From contig RQTK01000897.1 in NCBI GenBank assembly GCA_003991915.1, positions 71,328-135,327 on the forward strand: 64,000 nt of DNA, read 5' to 3'. The notes under the pieces were generated by a model. The model was not told where the DNA came from, made no database searches, and saw only the letters and a program-made list of their open reading frames with translations. The position numbers and the translations under genes were made by a program. The stretch is from Elysia chlorotica. Its lineage: Eukaryota > Mollusca > Gastropoda > Plakobranchidae. Positions 1 to 11,464 of this stretch are shown here, in pieces; positions within the stretch are counted from its first letter, which is position 1; the number at the start of each line of letters is the position of its first letter.

Positions 1-339
1 GACAGACAGACAGACAGAGAGGGAGAAGAGAGAGTGAGTTTGAATTTCTCAACGATTCAAAAGTGCAACATCAGTCTCTTTCACCCAGTTACATTTCTTC
101 GTTTTGTATTTTCAACGTACTTGGCTCCTTACAAGTCAAAAAAGTGTCTTTAAACAATAAGTCACCCAGAGGTTACAATGGTTTCATGCAGTTAAATACA
201 AATGACTATGAAAGATTCGTCCAAAAAGGAATAAATAAAACAGTCATTTAAAATATTTTAACTATATTATATGACAATAAATATATCGTTAAACTCATCT
301 AATTATTTAAATATAATATGATAGGAGCAATAATTATTT

Positions 340-650
340 ACTAGTGCGAGAGTCCATTAATCATAGTAATGGTTCCAAGATGCAAAAATAAGGTAAGTTT
401 TAAGATGTTTCTTAAATATTGTGATAGAGGCAGACTCTCTCAATGACTTAGGAAGTTCATTCCATATACCGGGGCCAGCATAGTCGAAAGATCGTTCACC
501 ATAAAACTTATACTTTCTGGATGGGAGACATAAAGTCAATGTCTCACTGGAAGATCTCAGAGCACACCTAGGACAGTAAAGGTGCATGTAGTCTTGCAAA
601 TACTGGGGAGATGTTGTACCCTTGTACAAATGTCATGATATCTCTTCTCT
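340..650 (-). mobile_element. LINE (non-LTR retrotransposon) relic, C-terminal end of reverse transcriptase ORF
   Basis: The minus-strand reading frame ending near 357 contains the pattern YGERSFDYAGPGIWNELP followed by a serine-rich stretch and FKKHLKTYL. This pattern is typical of the very C-terminus of animal non-LTR retrotransposon polyproteins (a YGxRxFxxxxPxxWNxLP block, then FKxxLKxxL). No RT core motifs are visible beside it, so this is a 5'-truncated fragment, as expected of LINE insertions. It lies in the intron of the ABCC gene downstream of the exon at 833-1013, in the same orientation. The exact clade cannot be named from this piece. Confidence 0.7.
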
Positions 651-832
651 CATTTTTTAATACTCAAAATGGATAGTTGGCGAATATATGCAATTTAAAA
701 GAAACAATCTCTCCATAAGACAATATAATGTGATTTAATTAAAAAACAACAAGAACGCTCGTGATCAATCCACCCCTGCGACATACGATTAGTATAAATG
801 CGTATAACTTTAGATCGAATGTGAAGCTTTAC

Positions 833-3800
833 CTTCTTATAAATGGCTGCTGTAAGCGCTGTCTTGGTGTGTATGCCAATCTGAACTCCTCTAAAGAAGG
901 ATTGGGCGAAGAGGATAGACTTGATGAGTCCCAGAACCAGAAGAGAAACGCTCAGGCAGTACGCCTGCCACTCTTGGTACCGCTCAGGGTACTGGAGACG
1001 AGTGATCAGAGCTCTGGGAAGAAAAGCAATATGGTATGATAATTCTTTACCATAGAGGCTTATTCGAATTAGATAATTATTGAGTGTCGTTGTCAAATAA
1101 TCTCCCTTCTTTTTTTTTCTTTATTCAATGTAGTGTATGCTAATTGCTTGACCTAATCATCGATGTTTATAATCGTTGGAATGAAAAGTGCAGTGTTTAT
1201 GTTATTGGAGCTGATTAATAATGCACAAATTCAAATTTTAACACCTTTTTTCCTCTATAAGTATTTATTTATACTGCTCAAGGGTTAAAATCCTAAAAAA
1301 TAACTAGAAACATTTACAAACCTCCACCATCATCGTTTTGGTAATTTGTAAACGCAATTTCTTCTTTTCGTATACTAACCTTGTGTAAAGTGGCACCTCT
1401 TATGGAGTGTATATAATTTTATTATAGCACATCAATATTAGTTAAATTCATTTAAAATGTGAAATTTATTAAATGTTATTTTTCTACCCGTCATTTTAAT
1501 ATTAATATCGCAACACCTCTTTAACTTAACATGAACCTAATAGACGCACAAAATAAACATGTTTATATCACTCCTCACCCCAGCACAAGAGGATTAATGT
1601 ATAATGAGATGTCTGCAAGAAGCTTCTGGATTGCGGATACAAGAACGTTCTTCCATGAGAGGATGAACAAAGTCCAGAACAAATTTGGTTTGAGCATTTC
1701 CTTATCTTTTGTTGATACCTGAAAATAACAAAGACATTACTTCTAATGAAAATTAATCACGGATTTAGACTTACAACTCATAAAAAGACAACATCGTCGG
1801 CAAACTTTAAAGACATAAACAATTTTATTTGGGGAGAATTTTGTACGCTTTCATTGAATATAAATATCACGCATAATCAATTCTGTTTCGCGTTGTGATA
1901 TGATTTCAATGAACAAACACTCGTTGGCCCGTTTGTTAAGGACCCATTAACTGGTGCAAGTCGTAGAAGGTTGATCTCTCCTAATCAACAAGTCCCTATT
2001 CAAATCCCACAATCGCTGAAAAATGTATTATTTTGTATGATTTCGTCCCTCACTGTTTGGCTGGTGTCTGTATAATGTGACCAGCTGTGTTAGAAGTCTA
2101 TGTGGCAGCACGTATAATTGTCAGACATTAGTCTTGGGACCCTCCACAATATAGCCTTCATAGTACTGGCGTTGGGAGCTAAGCAACAAATTCAACTCAA
2201 ACTCTAACCCCTTTACTAAGGACTCCGTTACCTCAGCAGTCCCACCCAGTGTCACGTCTTCGCCACCCATAAGAGACGTCCTTTCCGACATAGCTGCATT
2301 GTAGCGGACCGCATGACGGATCCTCCTCCGCTTGGAGCCGTGTAGCGGATACACGTTACCTTCTTTGTCTCTCGGTGTGAAGATTCTGCAAAGTGTGAGA
2401 TATGTTGTTGTTTCCTTTTCTATAACTATTGAATGGTAGAGCTACTTGCCTTCAGTATCTACTCTTATATAACGTGAAATTAGTTTACTTTTAGGAAATA
2501 AGAGCGTTATTTGCTTACGTCTTATCTTAACATTAGAAAAGTCATGACTAGACAATAAAAAGAGAGGATTTGAAATAGCCTAGTATTACTTTTATAGGAA
2601 AGGTTATATAATTGTGATATTTTAAGACATCGTGAACTTTAAAGGGATTTTTGTTAGTAGTTACGAAACAATTAATGGTGAATACCAATTATAAAAAAGG
2701 GAGAAATGTATTTTACTCACAAACAGAAACTGGTGGGTTTCAGTATTAGTGTGGATGAGGTAAAGTTTCCTCCATGCGCCATTTCAATTAATATTTTTTT
2801 CATTAGTTTTAGCTTACCCAAAAGTTTAACAAACTACATCCATTACTATTATGGTAGTATCTGTTAATGCGGAAAATCCATGCACAATTTTGTGACACAA
2901 GAGAAAAAGTTAGTAAACGTACTCCGGGAAATTTGTTGCATTGACGTTGTTGACCCTGTTTTTCTCCTTTTGCCAGATGGTCTCAAACTTTGGGTTGATC
3001 GCCCGTCCACTATCGCGCGGGTTTAAACTCCAGATATCATCTGGTGTAATGTCTCTTTTAAAACCTTGCAAGATTAGCCTGGAAACAGATTGAAATTGTG
3101 TGATAATGCAGCTTTTTGTTTTACCTGTCTTGGTATTATTTGAATTTTAATTAAGACGTTCCTGATCTTGGCTCAAACGCAAAGATTGTTAAAGGAGAAA
3201 CGTTTCCGTGTATATAATTGTTTTTTTCCATATCATCTACATAATACATATTGTTCATGATGTTGTTGTTGCTGCTCTTGCTTTTGCTTTAACTAGTTAA
3301 GTACAGATTGATCAGGTGAATAATGTCTACATTATTTGAACTAATTAATCAATACTTTAGTGCACCAGGTATACAAATAATTTTTATTATCACTTTCCAC
3401 TCTTTAGCACTCTAGTTTTCTGGCCAGTATTACACGGACGGGTGAATAGAGGGTGAGGGCTGGGCGGGACAATGCGTAAGATAAAATCAGATACAAAATA
3501 TAACAATTAAAACTAATTTCATAGTTTTCTGAATTTCTGAACCTGAAGTTTTCTTTAACTAAATCTACCAATAATTGCATGAATTTAAATGAACAGGATT
3601 AAAGATTGTTTGAAATATATTCAATTGCACAAAGGTTAAGGTATATGGTTCGTTAAAAAAAGAGCAGTACCCCTTACCTTAGCATCCATATAAAGAAAAG
3701 TCGAAAAGGATATGGGGAGGTAGGCTCCGGACATTCTCCCTGAAATGTAAGGAAAAAAGTCTTTTCTTAAGCTTTGGGCAAATACATGTGTACAATCCTG

Positions 3801-5970
3801 ATGGTATAATTTGGGGTTTTGATTAAAAAAATAAACAAACAACATATATATAATATATAACCAATTGTACAAAATCTGTCATGTTACTGTTATAAAAGGG
3901 CTGGGGCACAAATATTCCAAATATACATATTATAAAGTCTTTCAAGTGTAAGAAAATAAAGTTGATCCAATGTTCGACAGAGCGTTGGGGGAAACAAGAG
4001 CTAATGGTTCTGGTTGTACAAGAAAAATAAAGTCTTTCAAGTGTGAGAAAATAAAGTTCATCCAATGTTTGACAGAGCGTTGGGGAAACAAGAGCTAAAT
4101 AATAAAGGGTTCTGGTTGTACAAGAAAAATGTTGTTTGTGAGATAGGTTGCAATGCTAAAAATTTTTTTTTTCACCACATACATTAAGACAAACTTAACT
4201 TTCATCGTGACTTAAGCACCTCAGCTACTCATTCTGTGCTGGCTGACACAGGGGTCTCAGCAAAAAATCGTACATACCGGGAATCAAACACAGCACCTTC
4301 ACAAAATATGGGGAGCAAACGAATGGGAAATTTATAGCATTGTTGATTTTACTTACGTTCTCCAAAGATTGGTAGCCTCGCCTATGTAAGGCACTTTCTG
4401 GGCAGAAACTGAGGCAGAACAGAACAAAGTTGAGCACGAAATCAGCTACCACCAGAGAGTATCCAGAGAGGTCTTTCAGGTGTTGCTGCAGATAAAATAT
4501 GAGAAAATACGACACTCCACAGATGGTTCGCCGTATAAGATTACTCAGGGGAACCTTGGAGACGTTCAACACGGAGAGAGGGAGAGAGAGAGAGCGGACC
4601 TTTCTTTATAGACAATGCACAGGTGGAGAAAAAGTGATTGTATGTCATTTTCTTCATTGAATTATAACTCAGTAGTGTTAACTTGAATAATACATTCTAT
4701 AAAAGAAGAGCTAGAGTGTGAGGCAGATGAGCTGGTTTAATTTCGGCGTCCCCGGTGTGGCCTCATGTAAAATATAGCTGGTTACTGACCAACAAATCTA
4801 GGGGCCGTGCAGTTACGAAAATGCACGAAAATAAAGCCCAATTTATATGCAGATCTTCATAAATAGCGATATACGTTAACCAGATCTAAAGAATGGATTT
4901 TAATTAAAATGACAAAACATAAAAAAACATGAAATTGTTCTCTTCATTACTAAACAAGATAGGCCGTGTTAACTATTGTAATACTGTCCAATAAAGCACA
5001 CCAACAACTTTGTAGGTAAATGTTTTAAAACGTTTTTATTGCTTTGATTATAAATCTTCTTCTTTTTTCCCCATATTACCTTAAACCTATATAGACACTC
5101 ATAAATGAATATGAATATCGATTAGAATAAGACTTGACTTCCTGTTTATGATTACACTATTTAAAAACTATTAAAAAGAAAGATGCTTTTTAAACAAGAT
5201 TTCCTTACAAACTTTCAATAGAATTTAACCCGATTCTTCCGCTATCTACTTCATAAATAGACTTCATTTTTTAAAAGGCAAAATATCCTCTATAACATCA
5301 CTAGCTGCAGTGAGACAGACGAAATTTCGACGCAGTGTATAGTTCTTTTTTACCCCGCTTTGACATAATTATTTCATCTCAAAGAAACATTGTTTGAGAC
5401 TGCGTTTAACCTCCTTTTGGCCTCTTCAAACCACCGCAAAGCCATGCAAAAGATGTACTTGTACCTACCTCGTTGTATACTCTCGTATAGATTGGTATAA
5501 CGTCAAGCAGAACATTCATACCGGTAAAGTAGAAGACCATGAACATTTGGTTGTGGTCCTTGCGCTTCTCGTACCACACTTCAAAAGCCATCATAACCTG
5601 TAAGGTTGAGCTAGTTCATTTTGCATTTAGTATTGACCAATATTTCTTTAGTACAATGTACTTGTGTACGAATAAGATAACAATATGTATTGGTACCATT
5701 TCCCACTTGACATGAAAACTTTGTAACTCATAAGAAACGCACGATCAAGTAAATACAGGAACTAGAAATGACTATTGTAAAGCCAATTCGTTTATTGCAT
5801 AAATTTTTCGTATATACTTATCAGGCATTCTATGAAACATCGATCTCCGTGGAATAAAACGATCATGAGACTTTACATGCTTTAAAAAAATTCTCTTCAT
5901 TTTTTCAATGTTATGAATGGAGCTTAAAAGTTTTTTCACTGAAAAGGAATTAATATTAATAGTAATGATA

Positions 5971-6002
<32 letters not shown>

Positions 6003-7381
6003 GATCGTTTTATTCCACGGAGATCGATGTTTCATAGAATGCCTGATAAGTATATACGAAAAATTTATGCAATAAACGAATTGGCTTTACAATAGTCATT
6101 TCTAGTTCCTGTATTTACTTGATCGTGCGTTTCTTATGAGTTACAAAGTTTTCATGTCAAGTGGGAAATGGTACCAATACATATTGTTATCTTATTCGTA
6201 CACAAGTACATTGTACTAAATCTATTACGCAGTTACATACATATGTGCACGTATAGAGAGTTGCCCCAACGCTGAATGATGGAGGGTCGCTCCCACTGCC
6301 TACATGCCCGATGATTTTGGCTAAAGATATAACAGCCAGCATTAAAGACAGGATCTGAGAAGGTAACAAAGGCGAGAAATTCGCATCAGGATGGGTGCCT
6401 TCAGCATCAATAAATTATTTTTTCGTTAGGTGAGTTTTTTTTTTTTTAAATTCATTATTTCAACGACATTCTTATTCATGATTCAAAGAAGAAGAAAAAA
6501 AGAGAATAAGATGTAAAGATTGTTGTTCCTAGTTCATGTAGGAACAACTTATTTGTAAGTTGAATCAAATGGGAGAAAGTATGCAATTTTTCCTCTCTTT
6601 TGGGTGTCTAAATCTTAAGGATAAAGAAAGTACAATATACTATACTATTATGAGTGTTAAAGACATACTCTAAGGAGGTAACTATGGCGATAAAAAGCAT
6701 AAAGATGAGTGCTTTCACCTTAAATAAATATTTCTATTGGCCTATTATATAGTTTAAAAAACAACATCAGAATCTACAATATTTCGCGGTACCTTATCTT
6801 ACACTTATGTCTGTTTTATTTTCATAGCTTTTTCGCCACATATCTGACACATACAAATTTGAAAATAGGTAAGCTAGTTTAAAGAAAATATCTTCCCACA
6901 AATATGATGCATCTTTAATTTCTGTAAAATCTTAGAATTATGTAGAATGTGTAATGTTCAAAAGATTATCAAAAAATAATCATCCAAAACTTACTATCCT
7001 AAAAAAGCAGAGAGATGTTATGTCTCCTCTTTCTGGCGTGCTTTGACTTTGAAAATCTTCCGCAAATTGCGTTTTCTTTTTACTCCCTCCTCTTTCGTCC
7101 GCATAGTCCATGCCATCATGCATCCTTTTATCTCTTGGTACATGTCCATTTGAATTGTGTTTCACCCCGCCATGTCCATTCCGTAAAGCTCCGTTACTTA
7201 AAGTATCCGTTTGCTTGGATCTGTGTCTGCCAACTTTATTAAGACTATTTTCGTTGTTGACGTCATGCAGGAAATAAGGGAACAGGATCCACATGTATGC
7301 GCAAGGCACCCATTGCAGAAGTGTACTGCGGAAGCAGTCGGTGAACTCTGGGTAAGGTCCATCTAGCAGAAGCGATGAGTT
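833..7381 (-). CDS. ABCC1-like: Long ABCC-family (MRP1-like) ABC transporter, N-terminal exons (partial gene)
   Basis: Nine minus-strand exons: 6995-7381, 6241-6354, 5469-5597, 4357-4485, 3678-3739, 2919-3078, 2232-2385 (less certain), 1579-1718 and 833-1013. All except the uncertain exon have GT-AG borders and compatible phases. The translation follows MRP1 order: an extracellular N-terminus (PEFTDCF...[11 protein letters not shown]), TMD0 helices (e.g. [13 protein letters not shown]), the CPEP motif before the L0 linker ([20 protein letters not shown]), then TMD1 ([43 protein letters not shown]). Family members export glutathione, glucuronide and other conjugates across membranes using ATP. 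The first short exon (about 16 residues with the start Met) was not found. The rest of TMD1, both nucleotide-binding domains and TMD2 lie left of the window. Odd points: a hydrophilic insert of about 80 residues after TM1, and a phase mismatch into exon 2232-2385. The assignment to long ABCC is strong; the exact paralogue is not resolved. Confidence 0.88.
1925..2200 (+). repeat. tRNA-headed SINE copy, forward
   Basis: It shares the body of the dispersed family seen elsewhere in the window: a GTGTCTGTATAATGTGACC-type block, then GTGGCAGCAC, then TTGTCAGAC and a CACAATATAGC-type tail. The head has a degenerate B-box-like CAAATCCC. It lies in an ABCC intron and ends about 30 bp from the predicted 5' splice site of the linker exon at 2232. 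Confidence 0.65.
2232..2385 (-). CDS. Probable ABCC linker (L0) exon, phase uncertain
   Basis: An open minus-strand frame of about 51 codons lies between a good acceptor (polypyrimidine tract then TTTGCAG) and a GAG|GTAACG donor. The peptide is hydrophilic and basic, then serine/threonine-rich ([20 protein letters not shown]), as expected for the variable L0 linker between TMD0 and TMD1. The exit phase 0 fits the next exon at 1579-1718. The entry needs two bases from the preceding exon, but 2919-3078 ends in phase 0. Either a small exon between 2400 and 2919 was missed or one border is wrong. Confidence 0.5.
3934..4129. repeat. Two-copy tandem repeat, period about 95-100 bp
   Basis: The blocks starting at about 3934 and 4029 share AAAGTCTTTCAAGTGT, GACAGAGCGTTGGGG and GGTTCTGGTTGTACAAG with few differences. 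The second copy has a short insertion before GGTTCTGG. The repeat is intronic, in the ABCC gene. Confidence 0.8.
4525..4605 (+). repeat. Dispersed repeat ending in a GA microsatellite
   Basis: The sequence CGCCGTATAAGATTACTCAG, then GGGAACCTTGGAGACGTT and CGGAGAGAGGGAGAGAG matches 44640-44700 closely, including the purine-rich end. It begins about 40 bp upstream of the acceptor of ABCC exon 4357-4485, on the opposite strand. It looks like the 3' end of a short interspersed element that seeds a GA microsatellite. Confidence 0.6.
5647..6220. repeat. Perfect 220-bp inverted repeat with 134-bp spacer
   Basis: Bases 5647-5866 and 6001-6220 are exact reverse complements over all 220 positions as read by eye. 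The match stops at 5646/6221 and at 5867/6000. The spacer is A/T-rich and ends in an imperfect ATG/ATGATG run. The repeat lies in the ABCC intron between exons 5469-5597 and 6241-6354, with the right arm ending about 20 bp from exon 6241-6354. The transcript would fold into a long hairpin. Confidence 0.97.
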
Positions 7382-8300
7382 CTGTCATAGAAGGTGTAGG
7401 GATAGATGGTATCAATATAAACATACTAATGACATTATGCAATGTTTCAAGTTTACGTACACGGCGAATCAAACAACATCGTGTATTGAGCCACCTGTTT
7501 TTTTCTTCTTTTAGTTTTTTCTTTTTTTTTCTTTTGTTTGATTATTCAATCCAGTAGAGTGGGAACAATTGGGAGTACGCATAATTTTATGACTAGCTTA
7601 TAAGATCATGGGGAAAATAATTATTGTTTTTATCAAGTACGATCTAGTCCGACAGATATCCAAGAATTCTGGTGTTCTCATTTCATGATTTTTTTAGACC
7701 AACAATACTATTCCCGTTCGTTTGCAGGTATTCAAATCATGTTGGTCGCTGCTGCTCTTTTGGGATGTAATTGAAAACAGATAGTTATGTTTTATTTGTA
7801 TGAAATTAGACTGGAATAAAAGTTGTAGACAATGAAATTTTTGTTACACATGAATATACATAATAGACATATCGACGAATACCTCCGTTTGTAGTTGTTT
7901 TTAGAATCTTATATTATCTCAAGAGAGGATTCTTTGGCAAACCTACGAGACTTAAAAATTAATTTGAGGTCATAATTTTCGTTTGCATAGAACTATGTAT
8001 CTTATTAGGGTTATTAAAGTATTTAATCGAACCCCAAGTTTTTAATTGTGCTATTTTCAAACTTACCCTACCTGTTCCTTTTTTCTCCTAAACTTTTGTT
8101 AAATTTTTATTCATATATTGTATAAATTTCGTTCGTCTATTGTATTTTGTGCATACTTCCTTATTTCCCTACTGCCAGTTTTGACGCTAATGTGCAAATT
8201 CCACGATTTTCCATTTCACGTCGCAGTTGATCACATAAATAATGACAAGCATAACTTAAAGTCTATATTATAATGCAGTTTATTATATTTTAATTAATAC
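7382..8300. other. ABCC upstream region, no coding signal seen
   Basis: The first ABCC exon with the start codon should lie 5' of 7381 on the minus strand. A coding exon of only about 16 codons could not be recognised by eye here or further right. No other gene is evident. Confidence 0.4.
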
Positions 8301-8311
8301 GCTCCTCTCCC

Positions 8312-8389
<78 letters not shown>

Positions 8390-8390
8390 C
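8312..8390. repeat. (CT)n microsatellite
   Basis: An almost pure CT run of about 75 bp with a few T-rich interruptions at both ends. Confidence 0.95.
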
Positions 8391-8579
8391 TGGGCATATC
8401 GTACCGGTATTTTAAACATAGTATAGAGCTTTTATGCAATGCGTTGTAGAGTTAGCTGTATGTCGAAATACGTGTGGATTTTTCTAAAAAGTCGATAATG
8501 CGTAACGAGTAAAGGCAATGGTTGTAGAGAATAAGTCGAAATAAAGAGTGTGTAGTGTATGGGTCCTAATATTAACGTA

Positions 8580-8880
8580 TGATGATTAAAGGTGCTGCCT
8601 ATCAGAGACTTATGGGGATATCAGACCCCTTGTCTAAGTCCCTCGTATAATACTTACAGTAAAGGACAAAATCTTATTTCCACTAAATTATTTCTGATTG
8701 TAGGTTTTGAACCGGGTACCTCTTGGTTAGGAGACCAACGCTCAATTTGACCCTCAGAGGAACGGGAAGGTTCAGCTGTAGAAGACGCGTCTTCTAATTG
8801 GGAAGTCAGGCGTTCGATGCCCGCTGAAGCCGCGTTGCTTCTTGTTAATTGGGTCGGTGCCATTATCGTTTTGATCGGCT
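8580..8880. repeat. Two tRNA-like SINE heads in opposite orientation
   Basis: On the minus strand, GAGCGTTGGTCTCCTAACC then CCCGGTTCAAAACC resembles the anticodon loop and B box of a tRNA-derived SINE. On the plus strand, GTTCAGCTGTAGAAGACG then AGGCGTTCGATGCCCGC resembles a second, diverged tRNA head. The two abut near 8760 head to head. A family body fragment (TTGGGTCGGTG, GATCGGCTGTCACACC) follows on the right. These read as SINE fragments, not functional tRNAs, because the stems are not intact. Confidence 0.5.
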
Positions 8881-9959
8881 GTCACACCATTTTTTTGCAT
8901 TGTAGCAAAAAAAACAACAACAACTAAACAACAAAAACAAAACAAAACTCAACCAAACTAAGTCTTGGGGACCTTTCGCTGTATATGCATATCCTCCTTA
9001 GAACTTAAGAGACGTTAACGTCGTAAAAAGAGTATGTACTCCAATAAACATTATATCAATAGTATATTATAATATTGTGTGATTTGGTCTAAAAGTATCT
9101 GGAAACAAAAAAATTGTGGAGTAGTACTTACCCAGAATTCACTCCCACAGAATTGCTCCATCTTTGTTGGAACACTGAGTTAAGTGGTCACTTCAGTTTA
9201 GAATCAACCCACTAAGTCATCAGTAGACCTTGAGAATAGACCGTGTCTCTGTAATGTCAACAGAAAGTATTATGCTTGTACCAGAGACTTTATAGTTTGT
9301 GAGATGTTTCACGATGTTTCACAAGCGGAGCTCCCTAATATTATTACTTGAAAGATTTTTGCGTTACGCATGCTCACTCTGATTATTTATTGGAATTAGG
9401 GTAGCAGAAAAATAAAATGAGTGCGTTTTTTCTTAGGTTTAACACATAAGACAACCGCCTTAATTTTACCTACAAACGCACAATAATTCTGGTTAAAAAT
9501 CGCACTTTATTTCTCATTCTCTAATTATACTTTCACAATAATGTGTACCAACTTTAACTTTCCACAAAAAAAAGCTAAATTGAAGCTGAACAATTATGAA
9601 ATAGAAGTCTACTATTTAAAATCGGCCTATAAAAATCATAGCATTTCAATGTGCATCCTATTAAAAAAAAAAAAAAAACACATCTGAAAAAAGGATCATT
9701 ATTTCCGTTTGAACACGGGTGATGAAACTGACATGTAAATACTAATATACAGTACTTGTAGGCAAGACACGTCTTTAAAAACTTACTTTATTCGGGGCTA
9801 GCGTGTCCAAACCATGACGAATCTCTAAGTACACTGCACCGTTATTGTGAAAGGTAACATTAGCGGATTCATCATTTGCTTCATGGTGTATCTTTGTTGA
9901 ACGTATTCCCCATCCTTCTTCTCCTCCCCTTCCGTCTCCCTCTCTTCTTCATGTTTATC

Positions 9960-10113
9960 TCCTTCTCTTTCGCACTGTGTCTCTGTCTGTGTCTGTCTGT
10001 CTGTCTGCCTGTCTGTCTGTCTGTCTGTCTGCCTCTCTCTCTCTCTCTCTGTGTGTGTGTCTCTCTGTGTCTCTCTTTCTCTCTTCTCTTCTCTCATGTT
10101 TTCTTTTTTTTAC

Positions 10114-10164
<51 letters not shown>

Positions 10165-10330
10165 ACTTTCTTCTTTATCTATCTCTATCTCCCCTCCCTT
10201 CTCTCTCTCTCCCTCTGTTTCTCTCTCTCTTCTCTCCTCTAATATTTTCTTTTTTACATTTCTCTCTCTCTCTCATGTTCTCTCTAACTTTCTTCTTTAT
10301 TTAGCCCTATCTCCCCTCTCTTTCTTTCGG
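9960..10330. repeat. Mixed CT / GTCT pyrimidine microsatellite cluster
   Basis: Successive (GTCT)n, (CT)n and CTTT/CCCT blocks span about 350 bp. The apparent Ser/Leu/Val/Cys open frames here are consequences of the repeat, not genes. Confidence 0.93.
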
Positions 10331-10339
10331 AGGGAGGAG

Positions 10340-10500
10340 GGAAGGGGCGAACTGTTGCTATAAGTAAAGTGTTGGTCTCCCCATTGGGAGATCACCAGTT
10401 CGAGACCCATGGTTAAACAAGATTGTGAATCCTGGTATCCCTGTACTGTCTATGTGTGAGGGTACATAAATTTGTGAGACGTTAGTTTTTTTTATCCACG
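10340..10500 (+). repeat. tRNA-headed SINE-like fragment
   Basis: GTAAAGTGTTGGTCTCCCC, then GGGAGATCACCAGTTCGAGACCC, resembles the anticodon arm and T arm with a B box (AGTTCGAGACC) of a tRNA-derived SINE. A short variant body (GTGTGAGGGTACATAAAT, GAGACGTTAG) follows. The surrounding bases belong to the microsatellite. Confidence 0.5.
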
Positions 10501-10970
10501 ATATAGCGACGTCAAGTACGTCAAGAAACCTACTCACTCAACCTCTCTCTCTATCCCTTTCTCATTTTCCCTTACTCTCTTTCGACCAACCTCTCTCTGG
10601 TTTGTTATGAAATTTATGATACAGATTGCTCATTATTATACTTATCTCTCCCTAAGTAAGAAGTGAATACGTATCAGCTCAACACGCTTTAATCATAAAC
10701 CATTACGACATTCAGATGTCATTATAACATATTAGAAAACTTTACTCCTGATTTACATTGGCCCTTTCTAATTCCTCCGCTTTTGTCAGGTGAATTTTCT
10801 TTTGAAATACCCGGTATAAAAATAATTCATTGCATGTTTTATGAAAAAATATTTTCATTGGACTATATTGGTCGCTGTGAATATGTCTAGGAGTCTTTGA
10901 GGTTGAAAGAATAATTATGTATTTATCAAGAGTCAATGGAAGTTACATTAGACGCATTATAGGTAGAGAG

Positions 10971-11463
<493 letters not shown>

Positions 11464-11464
<1 letters not shown>

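Noticed and set aside
1531-1722. Plus-strand open frame of 63 codons
   Set aside because: Antisense to the ABCC exon 1579-1718, which has splice sites and an MRP1-like translation.
8690-8840. Functional tRNA genes
   Set aside because: B-box-like sequences are present but acceptor and D stems do not pair; better explained as SINE heads.
9825-10304. Open frames rich in Ser, Leu, Cys and Val
   Set aside because: Translation of CT/GTCT repeats in several frames at once.
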